A stretch of DNA of 64,000 nucleotides from Luteimonas gilva (GCF_005239095.1 NZ_SZUA01000001.1:398848-462847); one strand, 5' to 3'. Numbered from the stretch's first letter, positions 32,476 through 41,481 are shown. Made by a program: numbers and translations. Notes: generated from the sequence alone by a model not told the origin.

Positions 32476-33221
32476 CGCGCGCCTCCCGCCAGCTGCCGCA
32501 CCCAGTCCTTGCCGGCTTCCCGTTCCAGATTGTCGGCGCGCGCGCGCATCAGCAGCGAACCGACGAACCAGAACTTGGTCGCCACGATCATCCAGATCAG
32601 CGGCTGCACCATGCTCGCGTCCATCGTCGATTTTCCGAACAGGCTGATGGTCTGGCCCTGGTGCAGCGAGTTCCACCACACCACCGAGTAGCGGATCACC
32701 GGCAGCAGGGCCACGCCGACGATCGCCAGCAAGCCGGCGGCGCGGGCCGCGGCGCGTCGGTCGTCGATGGCGCGGTATAGGCCGATCACGCCCAAGTAAA
32801 GGAACAGCAGCACCAATTCGGTGGTCAGGCGCGGATCCCAATCCCACCAGGTGCCCCACATCGGCTTGCCCCAGATCGAACCCGTCGCCAAGGTGACGAC
32901 GGTGAACGCCGCGCCGATCGGCGCGCAGGCCATCGCCAGGATTTCGCACAGCTTGATCCGCCAGATCAGCGCGATCGCCGCATAGAAAGCCATCAGCGCG
33001 AATACGAACAGGCTCATCCACGCGCTGGGCACATGGACGTACAGGATCCGGAAACTGTCGCCTTGCTGGTAGTCCGCCGGGACCACGAACAGCGCGCCCC
33101 ACAGGCCGTAAGCCATCGTCAGCAGCGCCAAGGCATAGGCCCAAGGCGCCCAGCGCGCCGCGAAGCGGTCGAAATAGGGCGGAGAGCCGAGTCGATGGAA
33201 CCAACGGACGACAGGATTCAT
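32472..33221 (-). CDS. ccmC: Heme transporter/lyase subunit CcmC
   Basis: 249 residues with six hydrophobic helices and the WWD motif WGTWWDWDPR. The conserved His residues appear in YVHVPSAW and NSLHQGQ. CcmC presents heme to CcmE. It lies between ccmB (9 bp gap) and ccmD (overlap). The start ATG at 33221 is the first of the frame and gives the usual length. Confidence 0.96.
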   Translation of the reverse strand: MNPVVRWFHRLGSPPYFDRFAARWAPWAYALALLTMAYGLWGALFVVPADYQQGDSFRILYVHVPSAWMSLFVFALMAFYAAIALIWRIKLCEILAMACAPIGAAFTVVTLATGSIWGKPMWGTWWDWDPRLTTELVLLFLYLGVIGLYRAIDDRRAAARAAGLLAIVGVALLPVIRYSVVWWNSLHQGQTISLFGKSTMDASMVQPLIWMIVATKFWFVGSLLMRARADNLEREAGKDWVRQLAGGAR

Positions 33222-33230
33222 TCTTCTAAT

Positions 33231-33914
33231 TCAACTCAAGGCGATCCGGATCGCCGCCGCCGCCGCCATCGGCGCCAGCACCAGCGCCAGCACCAGGCCC
33301 GCCGCCAACATCAGCAGCGCGCCGCTCGGGTCCAGGCCTTGCCCGGCCGCGGCCACGCTGCCGGCTCCGAATACCAGCACCGGCACGTACAAAGGCAGCG
33401 CCAGCAGAGCCACTAGGATACCGGAGCGGCGCATGCCGACGGTTAAAGCGGCGACCACGGCGCCGATCAGGCTCAACAGAGGCGTGCCCAGGGCCAGCGA
33501 GGCCATCAGCGTCGGCAACTGCGCGCGCGGCAGATGCAGCAATTCGGCCAGTAGCGGCGCGGCGACCAGCAGCGGCAGCGCGGTGGTCGCCCAATGCGCC
33601 AGCACGCGCACCGCGACGAGCCAAGCCAGCGGCACCGGCGCCAGCAGCCATTGTTCGAGCGAACCATCCTCGGCGTCGCCGCGAAACAGGGTGTCCAGGG
33701 CCAGCAGCCCGGCGAGAAGAGAAGCGAGCCAGAGCACAGGCGCGGCGATCTTGGCCAAGGCGTTCGCCTCGCCGCCGGTGGCCAATGCGAACAGCACGAC
33801 GACCAGCAGCGCGAACAAGGCGGGCTGCAAAGCGTCGCCGCGACGGCGCCAGAGCAAGCGGAAGTCGCGGGCGAGCAGGGCGCGGGCGGATTGCGACAAG
33901 GTGGGGGAGGTCAT
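33231..33914 (-). CDS. ccmB: Heme exporter protein CcmB
   Basis: 227 residues with six hydrophobic helices; RDFRLLWRRRGDALQPALFALLVV near the N-terminus and DTLFRGDAEDGSLEQWLLAPVPL are typical of CcmB. It forms the membrane part of the CcmAB ABC complex that releases holo-CcmE from CcmC. The ATG at 33914 gives the family start MTSPTLSQ. A family E repeat separates it from ccmA upstream. Confidence 0.94.
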   Translation of the reverse strand: MTSPTLSQSARALLARDFRLLWRRRGDALQPALFALLVVVLFALATGGEANALAKIAAPVLWLASLLAGLLALDTLFRGDAEDGSLEQWLLAPVPLAWLVAVRVLAHWATTALPLLVAAPLLAELLHLPRAQLPTLMASLALGTPLLSLIGAVVAALTVGMRRSGILVALLALPLYVPVLVFGAGSVAAAGQGLDPSGALLMLAAGLVLALVLAPMAAAAAIRIALS

Positions 33915-33930
33915 GGGCACCACCCCTTGT

Positions 33931-34021
33931 CCGTCATCCCGGCGAAAGCCGGGATCCAGGCGATCCGGCGATTTTTCGGCGCATCGAAAACCCGGGATCC
34001 CGGCTTTCGCCGGGATGACGG
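33931..34021. repeat. Inverted repeat, family E (CCGTCATCCCGGCGAAAGCC type), copy 1
   Basis: CCGTCATCCCGGCGAAAGCC at the left end pairs exactly with GGCTTTCGCCGGGATGACGG at the right end, extended inward by GGGATCC/GGATCCC. It lies between ccmA and ccmB, inside the operon. Related units are at 42331-42461 and 56485-56516. Confidence 0.93.
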
Positions 34022-34043
34022 ATGAAAGAGTATCGACGATGGA

Positions 34044-34691
34044 TCAAGCATCGCCGCCCCCCAACACCAATTCCCGCGTCCGCACCGGCGGCGCGGCGTA
34101 GGCGCCGTGCGTGGTCACCAGCGCGGCGCCGCCTTCGCGCAGATGCGCCGAGATCATGCGGTTGACCAGATGGATGCCGTCCAGGTCGAGATTCGCGTAA
34201 GGCTCGTCCAGCAGCCACAAAGGCGCCGGCGACAACCACAGCCGGGCCAGCGACAAACGCTTCTTTTGCCCGGCGGAGAGCTGCCGCGACAGCGCATCCT
34301 CGTAACCGGACAGGCCGACGATGTTCATCGCGCCTTCCAGCGTCTGCCGCGAACGCTGGCCCTGCAAACCGCATAAAAAGCGCAGATTCTCCAGCGCGGT
34401 CAGATCGGCTTTCAGCGCCGGCAGATGGCCGAGATAGGCGATGGCGCGGCTGCGGTCGTGGTGGCCGGCGCGATGGCCGTCGATGTCGACTTCGCCGCGC
34501 TCGGCGCGCAGCAGTCCGGCCAATACCCGCAGTAAAGTGGTCTTGCCCGCGCCGTTGTCGCCCCGCACCAGCAGCGCTTCGCCGGCGTCGACGGCGAAAT
34601 CGAGCGGGCCGAACACCGCCTCTTCGTTGCGCGCGAAGCTGAGGCCGCGGGCGGCCAGCAAGGGCGGCGGCGGGATCGGAGTATCGGTCAT
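34044..34691 (-). CDS. ccmA: Heme exporter ATP-binding protein CcmA
   Basis: 215-residue ABC ATPase. Walker A is GDNGAGKTT (44-52), the signature is [16 protein letters not shown], Walker B is [12 protein letters not shown], and the switch His is in VTTHG. This short ABC protein drives CcmB/CcmC/CcmD function in cytochrome c maturation. It is the first gene of ccmABCDEFGHI; the family E repeat downstream lies before ccmB. Confidence 0.95.
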   Translation of the reverse strand: MTDTPIPPPPLLAARGLSFARNEEAVFGPLDFAVDAGEALLVRGDNGAGKTTLLRVLAGLLRAERGEVDIDGHRAGHHDRSRAIAYLGHLPALKADLTALENLRFLCGLQGQRSRQTLEGAMNIVGLSGYEDALSRQLSAGQKKRLSLARLWLSPAPLWLLDEPYANLDLDGIHLVNRMISAHLREGGAALVTTHGAYAAPPVRTRELVLGGGDA

Positions 34692-34725
34692 CGTGGGCGG
34701 CAGGCCGCGACGGGCGGCGGACCGC

Positions 34726-35211
34726 TCATTCTACCCAGTCGACGAAGGCCAATCGCCCCAGCGGGTCTTCGAGGCCGTCGGGGCGGGGCGAAAGCATCCG
34801 CAGCCGCAGCGGCTCGCCCTTACGCCAGACCACCATGCCGAGTTGGCCGAAGCGGCGGCCCAGCGCATCCAGATCCGCCATATCCAGATCCATGACCAGC
34901 CAACTGGGTTCGCGCCAGCTCCGGTCCGGGGCCGAGGAGAACGCGGGCACGAAGATCCGGCCGCTGGCCAGCAGCGCATCGTGCAGCGCCTGGTCGGCGC
35001 GGCGGTTGACCGGTTCCGGACGCGGCACCGATTGCGGATCCCAGGCCGACAACAATGCGAACTCGGCCGCATCCGGGTGCGCCAGCTCCGGACCGGGCGC
35101 GGGCAGGCCGATGCGCAGGCCGTGCCAATGGCCGTCGCGCTGCCAGCGATAGTCCGCGGCCAGGTAGGCGAACAGCAATCCGACGACGCGTTCGTTTTCT
35201 TCTCGATGCAT
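34726..35211 (-). CDS. DUF3293-family protein
   Basis: 161 residues matching DUF3293: [30 protein letters not shown] in the middle is the most conserved part of the family. Soluble, with no signal. No function is known. It is upstream of ccmA on the same strand (34 bp), so it may share the ccm promoter, and it is divergent from the aminotransferase gene (64 bp). Confidence 0.85.
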   Translation of the reverse strand: MHREENERVVGLLFAYLAADYRWQRDGHWHGLRIGLPAPGPELAHPDAAEFALLSAWDPQSVPRPEPVNRRADQALHDALLASGRIFVPAFSSAPDRSWREPSWLVMDLDMADLDALGRRFGQLGMVVWRKGEPLRLRMLSPRPDGLEDPLGRLAFVDWVE

Positions 35212-35275
35212 GTCGAAGGTTTAACCGATCACTCGCTATCCGTAAACTCGACGCGTCGACCCGCCCGGATCCCCC

Positions 35276-36424
35276 ATGCGTCCGCAAACCAAATTGCCGA
35301 AAGTCGGCACCACGATCTTCACCGTGATGTCGCAATTGGCCGCCGAACACGGCGCGGTCAACCTCGGCCAAGGCTTTCCCGATTTCGCCGTGCCCGATCG
35401 CCTGATCGAAGAACTCGACAAAGCGATGCGCGCCGGCCACAACCAGTATGCGGCGATGACCGGCGTGCCGGCGCTGCGTCAAGCCATCGCCCGCAAGACC
35501 GAACGCGTTTACGGCCACAAGCCGGACGCGGACGCGGAAATCACGGTCACCAGCGGCGCCACCGAGGCCATCTTCAACGCCGTCGCCGCCGTGGTGCGGC
35601 CAGGCGAGGAAGTGGTCGTGCTCGATCCTTGCTACGACAGCTACGAGCCGGCGATCGACCTGGCCGGCGCACGCGCCGTGCACGTGCCGCTAGATCCGCG
35701 CACGTTCGCGCCGGATTGGGCGAAGGTGCGCGCCGCGATCGGCCCGAAGACGCGGATGCTGATGATCAACAGCCCGCATAATCCGTCCGGGGCGATGCTG
35801 TCCGCCGCCGATATGGAGCAGATCGCGGCGTTGTTGCGCGATACCGGCATCTTCCTGCTGTCCGACGAAGTCTACGAGCACATCGTGTTCGACGGCGCTC
35901 GGCACGAATCGGCGCTGCGCTACCCGGAACTGCGCGAACGCGCTTTCGTCGTGTCCAGCTTCGGCAAGACCTATCATTGCACCGGTTGGAAGATCGGCTA
36001 CTGCATCGCGCCGCCGGCGTTGAGCGCGGAATTCCGCAAGGTCCACCAGTACAACGTGTTCTGCACGTTCAACCCCGCACAGCACGCGTTCGCGGCGATG
36101 CTGGACGCCGAACCCGAGCATTACGAACGGCTCGGCGCGTTCTATCAATCCAAGCGCGACCGCTTCCGCGAACAGCTGGCGAGCACGCGATTGACGCCGC
36201 TGCCGGTGCCGGGCGGGTATTTCCAGCTGGTCGACTATTCGGCGGTGAGCGATTTGGACGATCTGGCTTTCTGCCGCTGGCTGACGACCGAGAAGGGCGT
36301 GGCCGCGATTCCGCTGTCGCCGTTCTACGAAACGCCGCCGGCCGGCCAGCGTCTGGCCCGGTTGTGCTTCGCCAAGAACGAAGCGACGTTGGACGCGGCC
36401 ATCGAAAGATTGCAAAAACTTTAG
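35276..36424 (+). CDS. ybdL: PLP-dependent aminotransferase, YbdL/glutamine transaminase K type
   Basis: 382-residue fold-type I class-I/II aminotransferase. The PLP lysine is K231 in SFGKTYHCTGWKIGY; the Asn and Asp/Tyr of the cofactor site are in NSPHNPSG and LLSDEVYEHI. The C-terminal Arg of the substrate site is in ARLCFAKNE. The resemblance to YbdL points to a methionine or glutamine transaminase acting on 4-methylthio-2-oxobutanoate. The following gene encodes an omega-amidase-type hydrolase, the enzyme that removes the product of glutamine transamination and so drives the reaction. Confidence 0.88.
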   Translation: MRPQTKLPKVGTTIFTVMSQLAAEHGAVNLGQGFPDFAVPDRLIEELDKAMRAGHNQYAAMTGVPALRQAIARKTERVYGHKPDADAEITVTSGATEAIFNAVAAVVRPGEEVVVLDPCYDSYEPAIDLAGARAVHVPLDPRTFAPDWAKVRAAIGPKTRMLMINSPHNPSGAMLSAADMEQIAALLRDTGIFLLSDEVYEHIVFDGARHESALRYPELRERAFVVSSFGKTYHCTGWKIGYCIAPPALSAEFRKVHQYNVFCTFNPAQHAFAAMLDAEPEHYERLGAFYQSKRDRFREQLASTRLTPLPVPGGYFQLVDYSAVSDLDDLAFCRWLTTEKGVAAIPLSPFYETPPAGQRLARLCFAKNEATLDAAIERLQKL

Positions 36425-36446
36425 CCGAACTGGTCGGAACGGGCTT

Positions 36447-36531
36447 TGTAGGAGCGGCTTTAGCCGCGAGCTCTTTCCTTAAGGTCGCAGCAACTTGCGG
36501 CAAAGAGCTCGCGGCTAAAGCCGCTCCCACA
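36447..36531. repeat. BIME-like inverted repeat, family A (copy 5)
   Basis: TGTAGGAGCGGCTTTAGCCG on the left and CGGCTAAAGCCGCTCCCACA on the right, with CGAGCTCTTT/AAAGAGCTCG inside. It fills the gap between the aminotransferase stop and the start of the nitrilase-family gene, ending 9 bp before that ATG. Confidence 0.92.
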
Positions 36532-36540
36532 AATCGATGA

Positions 36541-37344
36541 ATGAATATGGAAAATCTGCGCATTTCCTTGGTCCAAGGCGCCACCCGCTGGCACGATCCC
36601 GCGGGCAATCGCGACTACTACGCCGACCTCATCGCTCCGCTGCACGGCACCACCGACTTGGTGCTGCTGCCGGAAACCTTCACCAGCGGCTTCAGCAACG
36701 AGGCGATCGGCCAGGCCGAGACCATGGACGGGCCGACGGTGGCCTGGATCAAGGCGCAAGCCAAGAAACTCGACGCGGCCGTCGCCGGGAGCGTGCAGTT
36801 GCGCACGCCGCAGGGCGTGTTCAATCGCCTGCTGTGGGCGACGCCGGACGGCGGCTTGAAGCATTACGACAAGCGCCATCTTTTCCGTTACGCCAAGGAG
36901 CACGAGCGCTACGCCGGTGGCAGAGAGCGGCTGACCGTGGAATGGAAAGGCTGGCGGATCTGCCCGCTGGTCTGTTACGACCTGCGTTTCCCGGTGTTTT
37001 CGCGCAACCGCTACGACGTCGAGCGCAAGGGCGGCTTGGATTACGATTTGCTGCTGTACGTCGCCAACTGGCCTTCGGCGCGCGCTTATCCTTGGAAAAC
37101 GCTGCTGCGCGCCCGCGCCATCGAAAACCTGTGCTACGTCGCCGGCTTGAACCGGGTCGGCACCGACGGCAACGGATTGCATTATTCCGGCGATAGCGCC
37201 GTGATCGATTTCCTGGGACATCCAGTGAGCGAATGCACCGATGAGGAAGTCGTGGTCACCACGACTTTGCTGGCCGACGAACTCGCCGCGCACCGCGAGC
37301 GCTTCCCGGCGATGCTCGACGGCGACGCCTTCACGATCGCGTGA
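36541..37344 (+). CDS. yafV: Omega-amidase (nitrilase family, YafV-like)
   Basis: 267 residues with the nitrilase catalytic set: E45 in LLPETFTSGF, K111 in YDKRHLF and C145 in LVCYDLRFP. The omega-amidase branch hydrolyses alpha-ketoglutaramate (and ketosuccinamate) to the dicarboxylic acid and ammonia. With the upstream YbdL-type aminotransferase it would form the glutamine transaminase/omega-amidase route, useful for making methionine from its keto acid. Three near-start ATGs (36537 out of frame, 36541, 36547) follow a family A repeat, and no Shine-Dalgarno-like sequence is seen before them. Confidence 0.9.
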   Translation: MNMENLRISLVQGATRWHDPAGNRDYYADLIAPLHGTTDLVLLPETFTSGFSNEAIGQAETMDGPTVAWIKAQAKKLDAAVAGSVQLRTPQGVFNRLLWATPDGGLKHYDKRHLFRYAKEHERYAGGRERLTVEWKGWRICPLVCYDLRFPVFSRNRYDVERKGGLDYDLLLYVANWPSARAYPWKTLLRARAIENLCYVAGLNRVGTDGNGLHYSGDSAVIDFLGHPVSECTDEEVVVTTTLLADELAAHRERFPAMLDGDAFTIA

Positions 37345-37348
37345 GCGA

Positions 37349-38452
37349 CTAGCCGCATTCGCGGCGCCCCGTGCCGAAATAGACCCGCCCGGCGGCCCAG
37401 CGCATCGGCGCCGAACCCAGGCCCAGATTCACCGGCCAGTCCATCTGCGCATGGTCGTAGGCCCAGCGCAAAGCGCGCTTGATGCGGAATCGTGGAGCGG
37501 CGGCCGCCGCGACGCGTTCCGCCGCGGGCCCGCCGTCGCGCAGTCGCTTGGCGACGGCTTCGCCGACGGCCCAACCGTGCCGCCAGGCCGAGTGGATGCC
37601 GCCGGCGGTGACCGGGGACACGATGCCGGCCGCATCGCCGGTCAAAATCACGCCCGGCGCGGCCAAGGGTGTGACCGCCCCGCCGCAGGGAATCAGTCCG
37701 GCGCGCACGGCGGTGTGCTTCGTTTGGCGCAAGCCGACGAGCGGCCGGATCCGGGCCAAAAAAGCGTCGATGTCCGGACTGCGCGTCGCCGCGTCGCGGT
37801 GCCGCAGCGCCAGACCGATCTGCACGCCGGTCGGGTTCTGCGTGGCCCAGCCGATGTAGCCGGGCGCGAATCGTTTGCTGATGAAGCAATGCAGCGCTTC
37901 CGGCTCGCTCAATCGCGCGTCGGCGAATTCGTATTCGACGCCGTACAGGAAGTCGCGCACGCGGCCGAGTCCGGCGCATTGGGCGACGCGCGATTTCGCC
38001 CCGTCCGCGCCGATCAGATAGCGCGCGCGTCCGACGCCTTCGATGCGCCAACCTTCGCCGTCGCGTTCGGCGCCGACGAAGGAACGCTGCAATTGCAGAT
38101 CGACGCCTTGCGCTTGCAGTTCCTCCGCCAACCATCGCATCAGGTTCGGCGTGTCGGTGGTCAGGAAGTAGTAATCGGGCGCCTGCAGCGACACGCTGCG
38201 CAGATTGGGCGCGTACAAGCGCACCCCCGCGATCCGTTGGTATAAAACGGACGGCATGCGATTGAGCCAGGTGCGTTCGGCCGCTTCCTTGACGACGATG
38301 CCGGTGGTGTGGAGTTTGATGCCCGGGTCGCGCTTGCGCTCGAGCACGCACACGCGCAACCCGTATTGCGCCGCCGCCAGCGCGCAGGCGGCGCCCGCGA
38401 AGCTTGCGCCGACCACCACCATGTCCCAATCGGATGTTCCCGTTCTCGTCAT
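37349..38452 (-). CDS. FAD-dependent oxidoreductase, geranylgeranyl reductase-like
   Basis: 367 residues. The FAD-binding N-terminus is VVVGASFAGAACALAAAQYGLRVCVLERK, with LIGADGAKSRVA in the middle and the second FAD motif GVILTGDAAGIVSPVTAGGIHSAWRHGWAVGEAVA. This is the pattern of the geranylgeranyl reductase/FixC-like group (PHBH fold). The substrate is unknown; such enzymes reduce prenyl chains or hydroxylate aromatics. The start at 38452 gives a normal length. The longer open frame upstream runs through a variant family A repeat and is not credible as protein. Confidence 0.82.
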   Translation of the reverse strand: MTRTGTSDWDMVVVGASFAGAACALAAAQYGLRVCVLERKRDPGIKLHTTGIVVKEAAERTWLNRMPSVLYQRIAGVRLYAPNLRSVSLQAPDYYFLTTDTPNLMRWLAEELQAQGVDLQLQRSFVGAERDGEGWRIEGVGRARYLIGADGAKSRVAQCAGLGRVRDFLYGVEYEFADARLSEPEALHCFISKRFAPGYIGWATQNPTGVQIGLALRHRDAATRSPDIDAFLARIRPLVGLRQTKHTAVRAGLIPCGGAVTPLAAPGVILTGDAAGIVSPVTAGGIHSAWRHGWAVGEAVAKRLRDGGPAAERVAAAAAPRFRIKRALRWAYDHAQMDWPVNLGLGSAPMRWAAGRVYFGTGRRECG

Positions 38453-38551
38453 CGTTCGCGCCGCTGGAAATCCGCGCCAGTGTCGTAGCCCGAGGCGTGC
38501 GCAGGATGGCCGTTCTGTGAAGCCTGCGCGAAGTCCGCAGCGTCCCGCTCT

Positions 38552-38618
38552 TGTGGGAGGGGCTTCAGCCCCGACGCATGATGCTGCGACTCGTGTCGAG
38601 GCTGAAGCCCCTCCCGCA
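38552..38618. repeat. Inverted repeat, variant of family A
   Basis: TGTGGGAGGGGCTTCAGCCC and its near-complement GGGCTGAAG-like arm GGCTGAAGCCCCTCCCGCA, with a GTCGAGG/GACGC-type interior. The core is changed from GCGGCTTTAGCCGC to GGGGCTTCAGCCCC, so it is a related but distinct subfamily. It lies between divergent genes. Confidence 0.85.
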
Positions 38619-38710
38619 AGCGCTGACGCCACGCTGCGCTAACGGGCGCCTCACTTCCCCGTTACGCCATCGGGGCAATGCTGAAAACGGTCCAGACGGA
38701 GGCCGATGCC

Positions 38711-38998
38711 ATGGGCAAGTTCGCCGATTGCGTGTACACCGATCAGGCCGATATCGCACTGCTCGAATCGCGGGCGGAACAACTGCCGGACGAGGCCAAG
38801 GTGGAACTGGTGCTGATCGACGGCAGCAAACTGCGCGGCGTCGTGTCGACGCGCCCGGTCGTGCAGATCTTCGAGGACGGTGAAGGAGAGGAGGGCGTCA
38901 ACGCGCAGGTGCGGATCGACGATGCGCGCGATCCTGAACTGAGCCACTACCTGTGGCTGGACGAGATCCTGGAAGTGCACCAAAACGGCTCCGCCTGA
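38711..38998 (+). CDS. DUF3247-family protein
   Basis: 95 residues matching DUF3247, a family known mostly from Xanthomonadaceae: MGKFADCVYTDQADIALLE, then VELVLIDGSKLRGVVSTRPVVQIF and HYLWLDEILEVHQ. The beta-rich centre recalls an Sm/SH3-like barrel. No function is known. I chose the ATG at 38711 because GGAGG lies eight bases before it; an in-frame ATG at 38678 has no such site. Confidence 0.88.
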   Translation: MGKFADCVYTDQADIALLESRAEQLPDEAKVELVLIDGSKLRGVVSTRPVVQIFEDGEGEEGVNAQVRIDDARDPELSHYLWLDEILEVHQNGSA

Positions 38999-39096
38999 GT
39001 CCGCGTTCAGTCCCCCGACAGGCTGGGGCGTCCGTCGTCACCGGTTCTTCCCTGCGCATCGCGACAATGGGCGCGGTTTCCGAGAGGAGGATCCCG

Positions 39097-39558
39097 ATGA
39101 AGGCATTGAACAAGCACACGATGATTCCGGCCTTGACCGCGCTCGCGTTCGCATTGGGCCTGTCGTGCTCGCCGCGCGCGATCGCCGCCGGCGCGGACAT
39201 GGAATGCAAGTTGGCTTACAAGCTCGACGGTTGGTCCTTGGTCTACAAGCATGCGACCGGCAGCGGTACCGTGACTTGCGCGAACGGCAAGTCGATGCCG
39301 GTGAAGATCAAGGCGCAGGCCTTGGGCCTGACCGCCGGCAAATGGCAGATCGACAACGGTAAGGGCCGCTTCACCGACGTGCACAATATCAACGACGTGC
39401 TCGGCGGCTATGCGCAAGCCGAAGCGAACGCCGGCATCGTGAAGACCGGTTCGGCGCAAGTGCTGACCAAGGGCACGGTGTCGTTGGCGCTGGCCGGCAC
39501 GGGCGAGGGCGTGAACCTCGGCGTGGATATCGGACGTTTCGAGCTGAGCAAGCCGTAA
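39097..39558 (+). CDS. Exported protein of unknown function
   Basis: 153 residues with a signal peptide (ALTALAFALGLSCSPRAIAAGA). The mature part, ADMECKLAYKLDGWSLVYKHATGSGTVTCANGKSMPVKIKAQALGLTAGKW, has two Cys residues likely to form a disulfide, then glycine-rich stretches and a closing VNLGVDIGRFELSKP. It reads as an all-beta secreted domain. I do not recognise the family with confidence. A strong GAGAGGAGG precedes the ATG. Both neighbours are unrelated. Confidence 0.7.
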   Translation: MKALNKHTMIPALTALAFALGLSCSPRAIAAGADMECKLAYKLDGWSLVYKHATGSGTVTCANGKSMPVKIKAQALGLTAGKWQIDNGKGRFTDVHNINDVLGGYAQAEANAGIVKTGSAQVLTKGTVSLALAGTGEGVNLGVDIGRFELSKP

Positions 39559-39773
39559 GCAGGTTGCGCGCTTCCTTCTCCATCGGGAGAAGGTGCCCGA
39601 AGGACGGATGAGGGTTCGGAGTACGACGCGCGCTTGAATGGCGTCGATTCGCCGAACCCTCACCCCAACCCTCGCTCCGCGCCCCAGCCCGCGCCAGCGG
39701 CGCGGGCGTTCAATCGCACGCGCGCCGTGGCGCGCAAGCATGTGCGATTTCACCTGGTGGGAGAGCGAGCTGT
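39559..39773. other. Repeat-bearing gap, no gene seen
   Basis: This stretch between the exported protein and the rluB terminator holds an interrupted inverted repeat: CCTTCTCC-type sequence with GGGTTCGG near 39614 and CGAACCCTCACC near 39653. It is the same style as the CCCTCTCC repeats at 12.6 kb and 25.4 kb. No coding frame is supported. Confidence 0.55.
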
Positions 39774-39808
39774 AAGAAAAAAACCGGCGCAAGCCGGCTT
39801 TTTCTTAA
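39774..39808 (-). terminator. Intrinsic terminator at the end of rluB
   Basis: A stem CCGGC/GCCGG with a GCAA loop, extended by A/T pairs on both sides (AAGAAAAAAA and TTTTTCTT). It overlaps the rluB stop codon and can stop transcription from both directions. Confidence 0.88.
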
Positions 39809-41481
39809 GTGCGATTGCCGCCGTGCCCGCCGCCGCCGTTGCGCGGGCCGCGATTGCCGCCGCCCGGACGCGGGCCGCGCGGACCGCCCGGTCCCGGACC
39901 GCGATTGCCGCCAGGACGATTACCGCCGGCGGGCCGCGGCCCGCGCGGTCGATCGTAAGGATTGAAGCTGCCCGGATTGGCGTGATCCGACGGAAAGCTC
40001 GGCGCATTGCCGGGATGGCCGTAAGGCCGCGACGCGCGCTGGCCTTGTCCTTGCCCCGGGCCGCGCGCGGGGCGCGGGCCGCCGCGTTGTTCTTGTGGGC
40101 CGAATCCGCCTTCGCGGCGCGGACCGCGTTCGCCTTGTCCTTGATAACCGCCTTCGTTGCGATCGCGGAACGGACGATTGCCGCCGCCCGGACCGCCCGG
40201 ACCGCGCGCGCCGCCGGGCTTGCCGCCGTGCGGCTTGCCCGGGCCGCGACGGCGCTGTTGCTGCGGATCGGCGTTGCGATGCCCGGACGGGCCGGTATCG
40301 ACGCCTTCCGGCACGTACCAGGTGCGGAACGCGGCCGGGTTGCCTTCCGGCAACGGCTTGGGACCTTTGTGCGCGCGCTGCTTGAACGGTTTGTGCGATT
40401 GCTTGGCCGCGGCTTCGCCGCTGACCGTCAAGCCGCCGTGCGGTTTCTTGCCGTGGCGTCCACGGCCGCGATCTTCGCGGACGTGATCGAAGCGGCGCAG
40501 TTCGCGGCCTTCGTCGGCGGTGTTGTGGCCGCCGACGTAACCGTGCGAACGCTCGCCGGCGATGTGCACGGTAGACTTGGCGGCCTTGCGCTGGCCGATC
40601 ACCGGCTGCAACGTCAACGCAGGCGGCGGGCCTTCTTCCAGCTTCAGTTCCTTGCGCAGCGCTTCGACCTTGTCGGCCGCCAGCTCTTGCGATTGTCCGC
40701 GCAGCAGCGGTTGCGGCAGCGACACCGAGCCGTAGCGGGTGCGCTTCAGCCGGCTGACCTGGCAGCCCTGCGATTCCCATAAGCGGCGCACTTCGCGGTT
40801 GCGGCCTTCTTTCAACAGTACTCGGAACCAGTCGTGCGAATCGGTGCCGCCGATGCGTTCGACCTCGTCGAACTTGGCCGGGCCGTCGTCCAGCGCCACG
40901 CCGCGGCGCAGGCGGTCGACGATCTTGTCGGACACGTCGTCTTCGCCCTCGGGCGCGCGCACGCGGCAGACGTATTCGCGTTCGATCTCGAACGAAGGAT
41001 GCATCATCGCGTTGGCCAACTCGCCGTCGGTGGTGAGCAGCAGCAGGCCGGTGGTGTTGATGTCCAGGCGGCCGATCGCGATCCAGCGCGCGCCTTTGAG
41101 CGCGGGCAGCGATTCGAAAATGGTCGGGCGGCCTTCGGGATCTTCGCGCGTGGTGACTTCGCCTTCGGGCTTGTTGTACATCAGCACGCGCGCCGGTTCG
41201 GTCAGCGCGCTGGCGACGAAGCTGCGGCCGTCGAGCTCGACTTTGTCGCCGCTCTTGATGCTCATGCCGGTCTGCGCGGTTTCGCCGTTCACCTTCACCA
41301 GGCCGTCGGCGATGCGCTGCTCGAGCGCGCGGCGCGAACCCAGGCCCGCCTGCGCCAGCACTTTGTGCAGGCGCTCTTCCAGGCGCGGGCCGTTGTCGTT
41401 GTTTTGTTCGGGGCCGCGCTTCAGGGAAAGCTTGCGGCTGCTGGGGTTGCCGTTATCGGCGGGAGCGTGGTCGCTCATCAT
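39805..41481 (-). CDS. rluB: 23S rRNA pseudouridine synthase RluB with a long RG-rich tail
   Basis: 558 residues. An S4 RNA-binding domain covers about 34-95 (RLHKVLAQAGLGSRRALEQRIADGLVKVNG). The pseudouridine synthase domain follows with the catalytic D140 in IGRLDINTTGLLLLT, then KEGRNREVRRLWESQG. RluB modifies U2605 of 23S rRNA in E. coli. The catalytic part ends near 285, and about 270 residues of low-complexity sequence rich in Gly, Arg and Pro follow (GGNRGPGPGG-like repeats). RGG-type tails bind RNA and may drive clustering. The start overlaps the scpB stop (41478-41481, ATGA), so rluB is the end of scpA-scpB-rluB. Confidence 0.93.
   Translation of the reverse strand: MMSDHAPADNGNPSSRKLSLKRGPEQNNDNGPRLEERLHKVLAQAGLGSRRALEQRIADGLVKVNGETAQTGMSIKSGDKVELDGRSFVASALTEPARVLMYNKPEGEVTTREDPEGRPTIFESLPALKGARWIAIGRLDINTTGLLLLTTDGELANAMMHPSFEIEREYVCRVRAPEGEDDVSDKIVDRLRRGVALDDGPAKFDEVERIGGTDSHDWFRVLLKEGRNREVRRLWESQGCQVSRLKRTRYGSVSLPQPLLRGQSQELAADKVEALRKELKLEEGPPPALTLQPVIGQRKAAKSTVHIAGERSHGYVGGHNTADEGRELRRFDHVREDRGRGRHGKKPHGGLTVSGEAAAKQSHKPFKQRAHKGPKPLPEGNPAAFRTWYVPEGVDTGPSGHRNADPQQQRRRGPGKPHGGKPGGARGPGGPGGGNRPFRDRNEGGYQGQGERGPRREGGFGPQEQRGGPRPARGPGQGQGQRASRPYGHPGNAPSFPSDHANPGSFNPYDRPRGPRPAGGNRPGGNRGPGPGGPRGPRPGGGNRGPRNGGGGHGGNRT

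Noticed and set aside
37349-38632. Longer form of the FAD oxidoreductase starting at 38632
   Set aside because: The extra 60 residues are translated from a palindromic repeat, and the FAD motif would be displaced from the N-terminus. The start at 38452 gives the normal layout.
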